Shown: positions 18,143 through 27,637 of the stretch, piece by piece
Layout: each line of letters opens with the position of its first letter
Position numbering within the stretch: position 1 is the stretch's first letter
Assembly: GCF_014174375.1 (NCBI RefSeq)
Contig: NZ_JABEQE010000016.1
Location: 1-64,000 of the forward strand
Origin: Gluconacetobacter asukensis
GTDB taxonomy: Bacteria; Pseudomonadota; Alphaproteobacteria; Acetobacterales; Acetobacteraceae
Direction of reading: 5' to 3'
Length of the DNA: 64,000 nucleotides
Program-made: the position numbers and the translations under genes
The notes under the pieces: model-generated
The model's database searches: none
What the model was told of the DNA's origin: nothing
What the model saw: the letters and a program-made list of their open reading frames with translations, nothing else

Positions 18143-20985
18143 GATTCGAGAGCCGGGTTGGGGTTGCGGATGCGCGCCTCATACGTCACGCGCGGATGCG
18201 TGCCCTGCTCGGGCAGCACACCATAAGTCAGCGGACTGGCCTTGCGATGCCTGACGGCAGCATCGGGATCGTTGATATCCCCGAAGGTAATGGCCTGCGT
18301 GGGACAGACGGCCTGACAGGCCGTCACCACCTGTTCCGCCACACCATCCCGGTCGGCCGCAATCCGTGCCTGCGCAATCCTCTGGACGCAGAAGGTGCAT
18401 TTCTCCATCACCCCCCGCGCGCGCACCGAAACGTCCGGATTGCGGCTGATCGGCGGCCGGCGCTCCTGCTCGGCAAAGGCGAAGTAGTTGAATCGCCTGA
18501 CCTTGTAAGGACAATTATTGGAACAGAATTTCGTGCCGACGCATCGGTTGTAGACCATTACGTTCAGGCCCTCCGAATCATGCGTCGTGGCACCGACGGG
18601 GCAGACCGTTTCGCACGGCGCCTGTTCGCAATGCATGCAGAGCATCGGCTGGAAGAACGTGTCCGGGGCATCCGGCGTTCCTTCATAGGCGCGATCGATC
18701 CGCAGCCAGTGCATCTCGCGCTGGCGCAGCACCTCATCCCGCCCCACCACCGGCACGTTATTCTCCGCCTGACAGGCGATCATGCAGGCATTGCAGCCGA
18801 TACAGGCATTCAGGTCGATGCTCATCCCCCACGCCACCGGCGCGCCGGGGTCCCGCCGGTACAGGGCAGCTTCGGATGCCCGATGATCCTGCGCGGTACC
18901 GAGAAATCCCGGCTCCTGCCGAAACCGCGCCAGCGTGCCATGCCGCACGATGTCGGAAGGCGTATCCGCAACCAGCGTGGCATGATGTTCCGTGCAGGCC
19001 ACGTCGACCCTGCGGCCGGTAGCGGCAATCCGCACCGGCCCCACGGCATCGCGCAACGGATACAGGTCGGTACCGACCCCATCCCCCGTTTCCCCGGCAT
19101 GCCGCCGCCCCGACCCCAGCAGCCCGACGACACAGCCCGATGCCTGTCCCGGCTGCACCCAGACCGGCAGCACGGCCCGGCGTGCGTCCACCGACAGCAC
19201 GATTTCATCTCCATTGCGCAAACCCATTGATCGCGCCAGATCCGGCGGAATCAGCAACGGATTCCCCCAGACACTCTTGCTGAGCGGCCGAGGCAATTCC
19301 TGCAACCAGGGATTATTCGCCTCACGCCCGTCCCACAAATGCGGGTCGGGCCGCAGCAGCAACGTCAGATCCGCGGATGCTGCCCCACGGGGCGAAACAG
19401 GCGGCATGACGGGCGAAATCGCCGCCTCGAGGCGCGCGCTGGCCGTACCGGGAATAACCCCGGCAGCCAGCGCCGCCCGCCAGTCGCGTTCCGACGCCAG
19501 ATGCTCCCGCCAGACCTGCCGCACCAGTTCCCGCGCCGGGCGGCCAACCTCTCCGGCACAGAAGCGCAGGATGGTCGCGGCGCTGGTTCCGCCATAGAGC
19601 GGCATCGCCTGCGGCTGGAGGATCGTCGCCGTACCATCATCGGCACGCGCATCACCCCACGCCTCGAACCCATGCGCCAGCGGAACATGCCACCGCGCCG
19701 CCCGCGCCGTCTCATGCGGCCGATCCGCCAGCGCGACGCTGAGAGGAACACGCGGCAGCACCGCCGCAAAGCGCGGCACCTGATGGACCGGATTGACGTC
19801 CAGGATCAGCAGCGTGCGCACCCGCCCCTTTTCCATATCGTCCATCAGGTCCGACAAGGTGGAAACGGGCTGCACCGGGCGATATTCAGGCGGTTCGAAA
19901 ACATCGAACACCTTGCCCCGCCCACCCAGCGCCTCGTTCATCGCATGGATCGCAGTATGGGCCGGTGCCCCGTAATCAGGGCCGAGATGAACCAACGCCC
20001 GCCCGCGATGCGCGCGCAGATCGGCCACCACCGCCCCCAGCCAGTCCGGACCGCCCGAAGGTTCCTCATTGTGCAGCAGAGCCGCAGCCAGACGCCCGAT
20101 GATCTCCTCACAGGCACCAGGCGCCGCGATGAAGCGATGGTCGGCCGCCACCCCCGTCAGGCTGGGCGTCGGTTCCACGGCATACAGGCGGCTCATGTCC
20201 CCCAGCACCGGATTGCGCCGCCCGGCGAAGGCCCGCGCATGGCGCAGATGCCCCGGAGCGCTGTCCAGCAGGTCGCTATCCACCGCCAGCGCGACATTGA
20301 CCTGCCGCAGATCCGGAATCACCATCGCCGGGCGCCCATAAGCCCTGGCCGCGCCCTGCCGCACCGCCTCCCGCCCGATCGCGTCCCAACGATGCCAGAT
20401 GGCACCGGGATGGGCCGCCAGCAGCGCATCGATCGCCGCCCCCAGCGTAGGCGAGGTCACCGTCCCGGTCAGGATGCGCAAACCCGCCCCACCCGAGGCG
20501 CCCGCACCATCCGGCCCCGCGCGCAGAGCCTGAAGCGCGGTCGTCACCTCCTGCCACGCGGCAGGCATCCCATCATGCAACGGCCCGCTGGCCCGGTCGG
20601 GGTCATAGAAATCCTGAATCGCGGCCTGCGCGAACAGATCGGTGGCCCCCAGGCTGGACGGATGCCCGGGATTACCCTCCACCTTGATCGGCCGCCCCAT
20701 CTGATGGGTGACGAGAATGCCGTTGGCATAACCATCGCGCACATGGGCACTGGCATAGATGTTGGGCACACCCGGTACCACCCCCGGCGCCGCCCGCACC
20801 GCCGAGACGAAGCCGCGATCCGGCGTCCCGGGATCACATCCCGCCAGCCCGCCGCCGGCCAATGCCAGGGCCAGCAGCTTCAGCGTCCGCCGCCGGTCCA
20901 GCGGATGCGCCAGCGCCTGCTCCAGTTGCGGAAAGCGCCTGATCCAGTCCTCTTCGTCGCCCGGCAGCCCCTCTAGCGATGGCAT
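18139..20985 (-). CDS. actB: Alternative Complex III iron-sulfur subunit ActB
   Basis: 948 residues. The N-terminus has an RRR...LALALAGGGLAGC sequence, a Tat-like export signal. Residues about 60-690 resemble a molybdopterin oxidoreductase but ActB proteins do not bind the cofactor. The C-terminal ferredoxin domain (about 720-925) has CIGCNACMIAC, CMHCEQAPCETVC, CVGTKFCSNNC and CTFC...CQAVC groups, enough for three [4Fe-4S] and one [3Fe-4S] cluster. It passes electrons from the quinol site in ActC to the haem chain of ActA. ATG 20985 has GGAG eight bases upstream; GTG 20994 is less likely. It overlaps actA by 13 bases. Confidence 0.94.
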   Translation of the reverse strand: MPSLEGLPGDEEDWIRRFPQLEQALAHPLDRRRTLKLLALALAGGGLAGCDPGTPDRGFVSAVRAAPGVVPGVPNIYASAHVRDGYANGILVTHQMGRPIKVEGNPGHPSSLGATDLFAQAAIQDFYDPDRASGPLHDGMPAAWQEVTTALQALRAGPDGAGASGGAGLRILTGTVTSPTLGAAIDALLAAHPGAIWHRWDAIGREAVRQGAARAYGRPAMVIPDLRQVNVALAVDSDLLDSAPGHLRHARAFAGRRNPVLGDMSRLYAVEPTPSLTGVAADHRFIAAPGACEEIIGRLAAALLHNEEPSGGPDWLGAVVADLRAHRGRALVHLGPDYGAPAHTAIHAMNEALGGRGKVFDVFEPPEYRPVQPVSTLSDLMDDMEKGRVRTLLILDVNPVHQVPRFAAVLPRVPLSVALADRPHETARAARWHVPLAHGFEAWGDARADDGTATILQPQAMPLYGGTSAATILRFCAGEVGRPARELVRQVWREHLASERDWRAALAAGVIPGTASARLEAAISPVMPPVSPRGAASADLTLLLRPDPHLWDGREANNPWLQELPRPLSKSVWGNPLLIPPDLARSMGLRNGDEIVLSVDARRAVLPVWVQPGQASGCVVGLLGSGRRHAGETGDGVGTDLYPLRDAVGPVRIAATGRRVDVACTEHHATLVADTPSDIVRHGTLARFRQEPGFLGTAQDHRASEAALYRRDPGAPVAWGMSIDLNACIGCNACMIACQAENNVPVVGRDEVLRQREMHWLRIDRAYEGTPDAPDTFFQPMLCMHCEQAPCETVCPVGATTHDSEGLNVMVYNRCVGTKFCSNNCPYKVRRFNYFAFAEQERRPPISRNPDVSVRARGVMEKCTFCVQRIAQARIAADRDGVAEQVVTACQAVCPTQAITFGDINDPDAAVRHRKASPLTYGVLPEQGTHPRVTYEARIRNPNPALES

Positions 20986-21626
20986 AGTGAGCACTCCGTC
21001 AGGTTGCGCCCGCCGATATGATAGGCACGCATCAGATCCGCCGGAGGCGGCGTCGCATGGTCCGGATGCCAGTCCATGTCATAGACATGCGCAAGCGGAC
21101 GCAGGTTCGGCCCCGGATTGCGATGGCAGTCCAGACAGAACTGCATCGTCAGCGTCCTGGCTTTAAACGTCAGAGGCATGCGCGCCACGTCGCCGTGACA
21201 GCTCTCGCACCCAACCCCTTTGGAAACATGGATGCTATGGTTGAAATAAACGTAATCCGGCACATCCGTCACCCGCGCCCAGACAATCGGCCGGTCTTCC
21301 GTCAGGCTCTCGCGAACCGGCGCCAGCAGGGCGGCATTCGTCCAGATCTGCGAATGGCACGTCATGCAGGTGAAAGTCGGCGGCAGGCTGGCCTGCGCGC
21401 TACGCTCCACGCTGCTGTGGCAGAACCGGCAATCGATCCCCAGTCCCGCAACATGATGCTGGTGGCTGAAAGGAACCGGCTGCTGGATCGCCCACCCGAC
21501 ATGCCGGACATAATCCGACCGCGGCCATGCAAACCACCACAGGCACAGCCCCACGACGGCACCCACGGCCCCCAGCATCGCCACCGCGACGATGACGTTG
21601 GCGCGTGGACTGAATACCGCCGCCAT
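20973..21626 (-). CDS. actA: Alternative Complex III pentahaem cytochrome c, ActA
   Basis: 217 residues from the ATG at 21626 (AAGGTGG upstream). One N-terminal helix (about 10-33) anchors it, and five CxxCH sites follow at 66-70, 87-91, 140-144, 164-168 and 212-216, with additional His residues as distal ligands (SHQHH, NHSIH, WHPDH). This is the ActA arrangement. It accepts electrons from ActB and hands them to ActE and on to the caa3 oxidase. First gene of the roughly 11.6-kb operon actABCDEF-x-sco-ctaCDEF. Confidence 0.94.
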   Translation of the reverse strand: MAAVFSPRANVIVAVAMLGAVGAVVGLCLWWFAWPRSDYVRHVGWAIQQPVPFSHQHHVAGLGIDCRFCHSSVERSAQASLPPTFTCMTCHSQIWTNAALLAPVRESLTEDRPIVWARVTDVPDYVYFNHSIHVSKGVGCESCHGDVARMPLTFKARTLTMQFCLDCHRNPGPNLRPLAHVYDMDWHPDHATPPPADLMRAYHIGGRNLTECSLCHR

Positions 21627-21730
21627 CAGCCATGTTCCACCTTGCAGACCGGGGCGGCCCGATCCACCCGGGCATCGTTCCTGCCTCGAACGCATCCGAA
21701 GCAAAAAACGATCCCATCACGTCGCGGTGA

Positions 21731-21740
21731 CTGACGTCAG
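21731..21740. promoter_or_regulatory. Perfect palindrome upstream of the actA operon
   Basis: CTGACGTCAG is a 10-base perfect palindrome about 105 bases before the actA start, in the 147-base gap that should hold the operon promoter. It could be a regulator site; a palindrome this short can also arise by chance. Confidence 0.2.
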
Positions 21741-21773
21741 CCGTTCAAATCCCCCGTGTTTTTCGCGTATTTT

Positions 21774-22562
21774 TCACGAACCCGTTCGTTCGTCGTCGGC
21801 CCGCCCATCGGTCAGGCTCCAGGGCACGACCGCATCACCCACCCGGCGGACAGTCACACGATAGACCGCGCGCATGGCCCTGTCGGTCAGGATCTCCGCC
21901 GGACGCCCCTGCGCCACGATCCGCCCGTCCCGCATCAGCACCAGCCGATGACAGAACCGCCCGGCCAGCGTCAGGTCGTGCAGCACCACCGCCACCCCCA
22001 TGCCCGCGCGCGCCAGCCGACCGAACGACGCCATCACCGCCAACGCATGCGCGGGGTCCAGCGCCGCCACCGGCTCATCCGCCAGCAGATAGGGCGCCTC
22101 GACCGCCAGCGCCCGCGCCAGCCGCAGGCGGGCACGCTCACCACCCGACAACTGGCTGGCCGGCCGGTCGCGCAGATCCAGCAGCCCGGTTTCCGCCAGC
22201 GCGCATTCCACCGCCGCCCGATCATGCGCCCCGTCCCGCGCCGCACGATGCGGCAGACGCCCAAGTGCCACCAGATCCTCGACCCGCATCGGCGGCGGCG
22301 GCTCCCCCTCCTGCGGCAGAAAGGACAGGCGCCGAGCCCGCTCGCCCGGCGTCATCCCCGCCAGCCCGCGGCCTTCCAGCATCACCTCTCCCGCATCGGC
22401 AGACTGGATGCCGGACAGCACCCGCAGCAGCGTGCTCTTGCCCGCGCCATTGGGGCCGATCACCCCCACAACCTCACCGGGGGCCACCGCAACACACGCC
22501 TCATGCAGCACCCTCCGTCCCCCCAGCGACAGCGTCACCCCACGCGCGACCAGGCCGGTCAT
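21774..22562 (-). CDS. btuD: Vitamin B12 ABC transporter ATPase BtuD
   Basis: 262 residues. Walker A GPNGAGKS (36-43), Q-loop in FLPQEGE, signature LSGGERARLRLARALAV, Walker B YLLADEP and switch His in VVLHDLTLAGR. This is the FecE/BtuD/HmuV class of iron-chelate and cobalamin importers. The cobalamin riboswitch at the head of the operon points to B12 or cobinamide rather than haem or siderophore. The start overlaps the permease stop by four bases; the gene is the last in the operon. Confidence 0.9.
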   Translation of the reverse strand: MTGLVARGVTLSLGGRRVLHEACVAVAPGEVVGVIGPNGAGKSTLLRVLSGIQSADAGEVMLEGRGLAGMTPGERARRLSFLPQEGEPPPPMRVEDLVALGRLPHRAARDGAHDRAAVECALAETGLLDLRDRPASQLSGGERARLRLARALAVEAPYLLADEPVAALDPAHALAVMASFGRLARAGMGVAVVLHDLTLAGRFCHRLVLMRDGRIVAQGRPAEILTDRAMRAVYRVTVRRVGDAVVPWSLTDGRADDERTGS

Positions 22563-23563
22563 GCCTGGCTCCGCCGCATGGCGATCACCCGATGAAAGAA
22601 GACAGGCGCCCCGATCAGCGCCGTCAGCACGCCGATCTGGATCTCGGTGGCACCGGACAGCAGCCGCACCGCCGCATCGGCCACCAACAATAGCAGCGCG
22701 CCCCCCAATGCCGAGGGCAGCAACAGGCGCGACGGCTGGTGCCCCGTCAGCGGACGCAGCAGATGCGGCACCACCAGTCCCACAAACCCGATGGCCCCGC
22801 TGACCGCGACGCAGGACCCGACGGCGACGGCCGCCCCCACCACCACCCGCGTCTGAACACCGGACAGGCCGCGCAGGCGAAAGCCCATGCTCTCGGCCAC
22901 CTCATCCCCCAGCGCCAGCGCGTCCAGCGCCCGCGCGGTCGTCAGCATCAGCAGGCAGCCCGCGACGGTGCCGGGCAGGCTGATCGACACATCGGTCAGG
23001 GTCCGGTCGGTCAACGACCCCATCACCCAGCGCATGACCTCATAGGCCGCATAGGGGCTGGGCATCAGATTCATCGCCATGGCCGTCAGCGCGGCGGCAA
23101 AACTGCTCAGCGCTGCCCCCGCCAGCAGCAGCACCAGCGTCCCGCCCTGTCCCACCAGCCCCAGCAGCAGCAGCACCGCCAGCAGCGCCCCCGCCAGCCC
23201 GCCCGCCGGCAGCAACAGCGCGGACACACCGGCCAACCCGGTATAGAAGACCAGCACCGCCCCCAGCGCCGCGCCGCCCGACACGCCCAGCAGACCGGGA
23301 TCGGCCAGCGGATTGCGCAGATAACCCTGCATCACCGCCCCACACAGCCCCAACGCCGCCCCGATCGAAACCCCGAGAATCGCCCGAGGCAGGCGCAACT
23401 GGCCAACGATGATCGCCCCCACACTATGCCGGCCAGCCATCAGGTCGCGCAGGGCCGACGGCAACGAAACGGCGCTGTCCCCCCACGCCAGCGACAGCAC
23501 CAGCATCACCAGCACACCCAACGCCAGGGCAGCGATCAGCGGATAGTCGCGGCGGTCGATCAT
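22559..23563 (-). CDS. btuC: Vitamin B12 ABC transporter permease BtuC
   Basis: 334 residues from the ATG at 23563, which overlaps the btuF stop (ATGA). FecCD-family permease with about ten helices; landmarks are RLPRAILGVSIGAALGLCGAVMQGYLRNPLADP, GVSGGAALGAV, and near the C-terminus GAIGFVGLVVPHLLRPLTG. It forms the homodimeric channel that BtuD drives. Confidence 0.92.
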   Translation of the reverse strand: MIDRRDYPLIAALALGVLVMLVLSLAWGDSAVSLPSALRDLMAGRHSVGAIIVGQLRLPRAILGVSIGAALGLCGAVMQGYLRNPLADPGLLGVSGGAALGAVLVFYTGLAGVSALLLPAGGLAGALLAVLLLLGLVGQGGTLVLLLAGAALSSFAAALTAMAMNLMPSPYAAYEVMRWVMGSLTDRTLTDVSISLPGTVAGCLLMLTTARALDALALGDEVAESMGFRLRGLSGVQTRVVVGAAVAVGSCVAVSGAIGFVGLVVPHLLRPLTGHQPSRLLLPSALGGALLLLVADAAVRLLSGATEIQIGVLTALIGAPVFFHRVIAMRRSQA

Positions 23564-24405
23564 CGGGACATCTCCAGCGCCTTGCGGGCCGCAATCAGCC
23601 TGTCCAGCGTATCGAGCGTCTGCGGCAGGCCGCATAGCCACATCCGGTCGGGCAAGGACAGACGATGCGAGGCGGGAAAGGCATCGCGCAAGGCCGGATG
23701 GTCCAGCATCGCCTGCGCCATCGACGTGCCGACATCGGATCGTGCCACAATCAGCAGGTCAGGCGGCCGGGTCAGCAGGCTCTCCAACGGCACAGCGAGC
23801 GCATGCCGCCCATCCAGCCCGTTCGCCGCATTGCGAAAACCGGCACGCACCAGCATATCGTCCGCCAGCGACCCCGCGCGGGTCACGAAACCATTGGCGG
23901 CATAGATCACCGCCGAGGGAACAGCCCCACCACCCGCCGAAACAGAATAAGCCGCGAGACGAGAGTTGAACGCGTCGGCCAGTTCCCGCCCCCGCGCAGG
24001 CACGCCCGCCGCATTTGCCACGGCCACGATCTGGCCCGGAATATCAACCAGCCGCTCGACAGGGTCGAACAGTTCGACCGGCATTCCCGCCTGCCGCGCC
24101 GCCAGCAAGGCGGTAACACCCGCATAGCGCCCACCCAGTACCAGATCGGGACGCGCCGCCACCACGGCCTCGGCCGTGGGGCGCACAACAGGGACCGACC
24201 GCGCCTCGCCGCACATCACGGAATAGGCGCAATCCCGCGCCAGCGGCGACAGGCCCGCAATGTCACGGGCCGGCACCAGTTGCAGCAGCAACTGGTCGGT
24301 ACACAGATTCAGCGAAACAATCCGATGCCGGGGCTCGGCCCGCGCTCCTCCCGCCAGCACCACCGCCAGCAGCATGATCGCGGAGCATCGAGCCCAGGTC
24401 CGCAT
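23560..24405 (-). CDS. btuF: Cobalamin/corrinoid-binding periplasmic protein BtuF
   Basis: 281 residues from the ATG at 24405 (MRTWARCSAIMLLAVVLAGGARA is a signal peptide). Class III periplasmic binding fold: RIVSLNLCTDQLLLQLVPA at the start of the mature protein, AARPDLVLGGRYAG, and a long backbone helix before the second lobe. It starts four bases after the receptor stop. It should carry corrinoid from the receptor to BtuC. Confidence 0.87.
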   Translation of the reverse strand: MRTWARCSAIMLLAVVLAGGARAEPRHRIVSLNLCTDQLLLQLVPARDIAGLSPLARDCAYSVMCGEARSVPVVRPTAEAVVAARPDLVLGGRYAGVTALLAARQAGMPVELFDPVERLVDIPGQIVAVANAAGVPARGRELADAFNSRLAAYSVSAGGGAVPSAVIYAANGFVTRAGSLADDMLVRAGFRNAANGLDGRHALAVPLESLLTRPPDLLIVARSDVGTSMAQAMLDHPALRDAFPASHRLSLPDRMWLCGLPQTLDTLDRLIAARKALEMSR

Positions 24406-24409
24406 CCCG

Positions 24410-26521
24410 TCAGTAGGACAGCGTAAAGCCGCCATACCCGCCACGCCCGGGCTGCAGATAGCCGATCGGCTCCTCATATTGCCTGTTCAGCAAATTATCC
24501 GCATGGGCGTAGACCGAAACAAACCGGTTGATCTTGTAATTGGCCGCGATGTCGATCGTGACATAGCCATGCCCCTTGGCGCAGATGCTGCATGTCTCGC
24601 TGCCGATCACCGGCAGGTCACGCCAGCCGCTGGTATAGAGGATGTTGCCCGAGAAGGTCAGATCCCGGATCGGCGTCCATGTCGTATTGAAATTGAACTT
24701 ATGCTGCGGGCGCTGCTGCAATTCCGTATGCAGCGTCTCGTCCCGCGCATGGGTCCAGGTGTAGCTCAGGTTGAATTCCAGGTCGCTGCGGGCCTTCCAG
24801 TTCAGAAAGGCCTCCACGCCATACATGCGCGCCTTCGCCACATTCTCGTATGAATAATTGTAGTTATACGAAGAGTCGATCGACAGGGACGACTGGATCA
24901 GGTTCCTCACCCGGTTGTCATACCAGGTGGCGCCGAATTTCAGGCGCTCATGCAGCAGCTTCTGTTCGACACCGGCATCATAGCCGATCAACTGTTCCGC
25001 CTTCAGGTTCGGATTGCCTTTTTCCGAATACCCCACGCCGACCTGATTGGCGAAGAGCTGATACAGCGAAGGCCCATGGAAGCCGGAGCCGGCGCTCGCC
25101 TTGATGATGGTCCCGGTCCCCGGCACATGGATGGCAGGCGCCACCCGCCAGGTCACATGGTTGCCGTAGCGCGAGTTGGCATCATAGCGGATATTGGCCG
25201 CACCATAGAGGATGCGGTTCCAATTCCCCTGATACTGCCCATATCCCGCCGTCGTATCCATGCCGGCCGAATTGTTATACCCGCTGTCCCACATGCTGGA
25301 CGCGGTATGGCTGGTGTTGAAATTATCGTGGAAATGTTCGGCACCGATCAGGAACTGCCCATACTGCTTCAGGTCGAAGGTCCCATGCCAGTCGATCTTC
25401 AGCCGGTCGGAACGATAATAGCTGGGGTCCGGATTGAGCGGGCTGCCATAGCTCGTGCCGGTCTCCGTCCAGCGATTGCGGTTGGTCATGTATCCCAGCC
25501 CGATCACCTGGTCGAACAGCCCGTTGAACGACACAAGATGCGCCGTGCCGCGCACGATCGCCTCATTCTTGTTGTTCTGCTCACGCACCCCGGACGCCCC
25601 ATACAGGTTCTCGCTCTGCAGGTCGTACACCGAATAGGAATGATAATTCGACTGGATCAGGCGCGCCGTCAGGCCCAGGTCGAACGTCCGGGTCACATCA
25701 TATCCCAACCGGATATTCGCGCTCCGATTGTCGTTGCGGTTCCCTTCGCTCCGTTGCTGGCGGTCGGCACCGTAATACCGCTCGATATAGGATGGGATAT
25801 TGTTGAACCCATCCATGCGGTAATGGGACAGCGCGACATTGTAATGAAACCGCCCCTTGCTGCCACGCGCACCCAGCACCTGGTTGAACGTGCCATACTC
25901 CCCACCCTCGAGCCGGACGAACGGCGCAAAGCGCCCCTGCCCCTGCGCGGTGGTGATGTCGATGACGCCCGCCATGGCATCGGCACCATACAGGCCGCTC
26001 TGCGGCCCGCGCAGGATTTCGATCCGCCCCATGCCATCGGTCACGAACTGTCCAGCATCGAACGCACCGCTGGTCGAACTGCCATCATTGATGTCCATGC
26101 CGTCCAGCCGGACCTTGACCTCGTTCGAATTGTTCCCGCGCATGAAAATCGAGGTCGTGCCGCCGAACCCGCCCGTCTGCACGACATTCAGCCCAGGCTG
26201 CCGCTCCAGGATATCCGCCAGGCCACGGCGCTGCTGGGTCTGGATCTGCTGTTCGGTCACGATCGTCACGCTGGAGCCGATGTCATCAACGCTGACCGGG
26301 CGGCGGGCGGCACTGACCGTAATGGTCTCCCCTCCATCCCGCTGCTTCAGCGCGACATGGTTGCCGACAGCCGCGACCGGGCGCGTCGTCGCGGTAGCCG
26401 GACGGACGGGAGGAACCTTCGCCGGCACGGGCGCGGACGGCACCTCCTGCGCCAGCGCACCGGACAGGCCGACGGCGGTAAACAGCGTGGAGAAAAAAAG
26501 AATCGAGCGAAAATCGTGCAT
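24410..26521 (-). CDS. btuB: TonB-dependent vitamin B12 receptor (BtuB-like)
   Basis: 703 residues from the ATG at 26521 (signal peptide ending in LSGALA); an ATG at 26542 is possible. Plug domain about 75-190 (SVDDIGSSVTIVTEQQIQ, PGLNVVQTGGFGG, IEILRGPQSGLYGADAMAGVIDI), then a 22-strand barrel ending in the aromatic residue of GFTLSY. Outer-membrane importer of corrinoids driven by TonB. The assignment to cobalamin comes from the riboswitch in its leader and from btuFCD downstream. Confidence 0.92.
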   Translation of the reverse strand: MHDFRSILFFSTLFTAVGLSGALAQEVPSAPVPAKVPPVRPATATTRPVAAVGNHVALKQRDGGETITVSAARRPVSVDDIGSSVTIVTEQQIQTQQRRGLADILERQPGLNVVQTGGFGGTTSIFMRGNNSNEVKVRLDGMDINDGSSTSGAFDAGQFVTDGMGRIEILRGPQSGLYGADAMAGVIDITTAQGQGRFAPFVRLEGGEYGTFNQVLGARGSKGRFHYNVALSHYRMDGFNNIPSYIERYYGADRQQRSEGNRNDNRSANIRLGYDVTRTFDLGLTARLIQSNYHSYSVYDLQSENLYGASGVREQNNKNEAIVRGTAHLVSFNGLFDQVIGLGYMTNRNRWTETGTSYGSPLNPDPSYYRSDRLKIDWHGTFDLKQYGQFLIGAEHFHDNFNTSHTASSMWDSGYNNSAGMDTTAGYGQYQGNWNRILYGAANIRYDANSRYGNHVTWRVAPAIHVPGTGTIIKASAGSGFHGPSLYQLFANQVGVGYSEKGNPNLKAEQLIGYDAGVEQKLLHERLKFGATWYDNRVRNLIQSSLSIDSSYNYNYSYENVAKARMYGVEAFLNWKARSDLEFNLSYTWTHARDETLHTELQQRPQHKFNFNTTWTPIRDLTFSGNILYTSGWRDLPVIGSETCSICAKGHGYVTIDIAANYKINRFVSVYAHADNLLNRQYEEPIGYLQPGRGGYGGFTLSY

Positions 26522-27019
26522 CAGGACCGTTCTCGTGACCATGCGCGGCTGCCACGAGACCACGGGCCACGATCCGCCATCCGATGCCGTGATGACGTCC
26601 CTGTCCCGTCCGCCAGATCACCCCGCCTGACGGTTCCCGGTCGCAACCAGTGCTGACGGCAGGTCTCCTGGCTCGCGGTTGTCGTTCCGCATGGCCTTCC
26701 CGGGTTGAACGAAACCCCAGTGGCCCCGGGCCATGACGCCCGGCGATGCGTGAACATGCCGCCTACAGTTGCGGGGACAGCCACAGGCTTGGGCCTTCTG
26801 GCCCGCACTGTGTTCCCTTTTAATCCTCGTTGAGAGGAACCATCGCGCCCTTCATAGAATCTGAGCCCCGCCTGTCAAGAAAAACGCATGGCCAGCTTCA
26901 ATAGAACCGCCACACTTCGTCCCAGGCACCACGACATGAAATGGCGGCGAAACTCCCTCGTCCCGCGCAATTGTTTCTTTTCCCTTGATCGCCTGCGCCC
27001 GATCCCGATTGATCGGGTC
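26522..27019. other. Divergent control region between btuB and cobC
   Basis: About 500 bases with the cobalamin riboswitch of btuB on the minus strand (about 26650-26848). The remaining part toward cobC shows an AT-richer patch near 26960-27010 that could hold promoters. Open frames over the riboswitch are not genes. Confidence 0.6.
26650..26848 (-). promoter_or_regulatory. Cobalamin (AdoCbl) riboswitch
   Basis: Read on the minus strand the leader has, in order, the elements of the B12 aptamer: the entry region with AAAAGGGAAC, GCCTGTGGCTGTCCCCGCAACTGTAGG, a GCCACTG segment, GGGAAGGCC, and the B12 box GCCAGGAGACCTGCC (26658-26672) followed by GTCAGCA. It lies about 130 bases ahead of the receptor start, so corrinoid excess should turn off btuB and probably the whole btuB-F-C-D operon. 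Boundaries are approximate. Confidence 0.96.
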
Positions 27020-27637
27020 ATGACCGCTCCCCCCGCCGCTCCGACCGATACCCACTGGCTGCTCCTGGCCCGCCACCCGCCCGTGGCGATTGCGCCAGGC
27101 ACCTGTTACGGCCGGCTGGACGTCGCCTTACGCCCCGGCTGGGAACGCCATGCCGACGGGCTGGCGGTGCTGGCGCGCGGCGCGGCACTCCGCGTGATCC
27201 ACAGCGCGCCGGCCGCCCGCTGCCAGATGGTCGCCGGGCGGCTGGCCACCACGACCGGCCTGCCGTTGCGGATCGACCCACGCCTGGCAGAACTGGATTT
27301 CGGCACGTGGGAGGGCCAGCCGTGGGCGGATATCGACCGCGCGGCGCTGGATCGCTGGGCGGCAGACCCGGAAGGGTTCGCCCCCCCCGGCGGCGAGAGC
27401 GGCGCGGCCCTGCGCCGGCGCGCCCTGTCCTTCTGGGCCGACCTGCTGCACGAGGGGCAGCCGGCCGGAATCATCGCTCATGGCGGTCCGTTGCGCCTGT
27501 TATGGGCGCTGGCGCGCGGCAGGGCGCCGGACCTGCTCGCCTCCCCGCCGCCGCAGGGGGGCGCCGGCCTGTTCCCCCTGCCGGCCGTCAGCCGGTCAGC
27601 ACATCCCACAGCAGCTTGCCGTTCAGCCCCAGAATAA
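27020..27637 (+). CDS. cobC: Histidine phosphatase, probable alpha-ribazole phosphatase CobC
   Basis: 205 residues. The phosphatase motif is LLARHPPV (Arg18, His19 the phospho-acceptor), followed by [17 protein letters not shown], which is the CobC-type sequence after the RHP variant; later [22 protein letters not shown] with the acid Glu, and AHGGPLRLL with the second His. CobC removes the phosphate of alpha-ribazole-5'-phosphate or of cobalamin phosphate in the last steps of B12 assembly or salvage. It is divergent from the B12 uptake operon, which fits. Its last 50 bases overlap mntH tail to tail. Confidence 0.82.
   Translation: MTAPPAAPTDTHWLLLARHPPVAIAPGTCYGRLDVALRPGWERHADGLAVLARGAALRVIHSAPAARCQMVAGRLATTTGLPLRIDPRLAELDFGTWEGQPWADIDRAALDRWAADPEGFAPPGGESGAALRRRALSFWADLLHEGQPAGIIAHGGPLRLLWALARGRAPDLLASPPPQGGAGLFPLPAVSRSAHPTAACRSAPE

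Noticed and set aside
26521-26808. Small minus-strand frame over the btuB leader
   Set aside because: It lies within the cobalamin riboswitch; the sequence is explained by conserved RNA elements.
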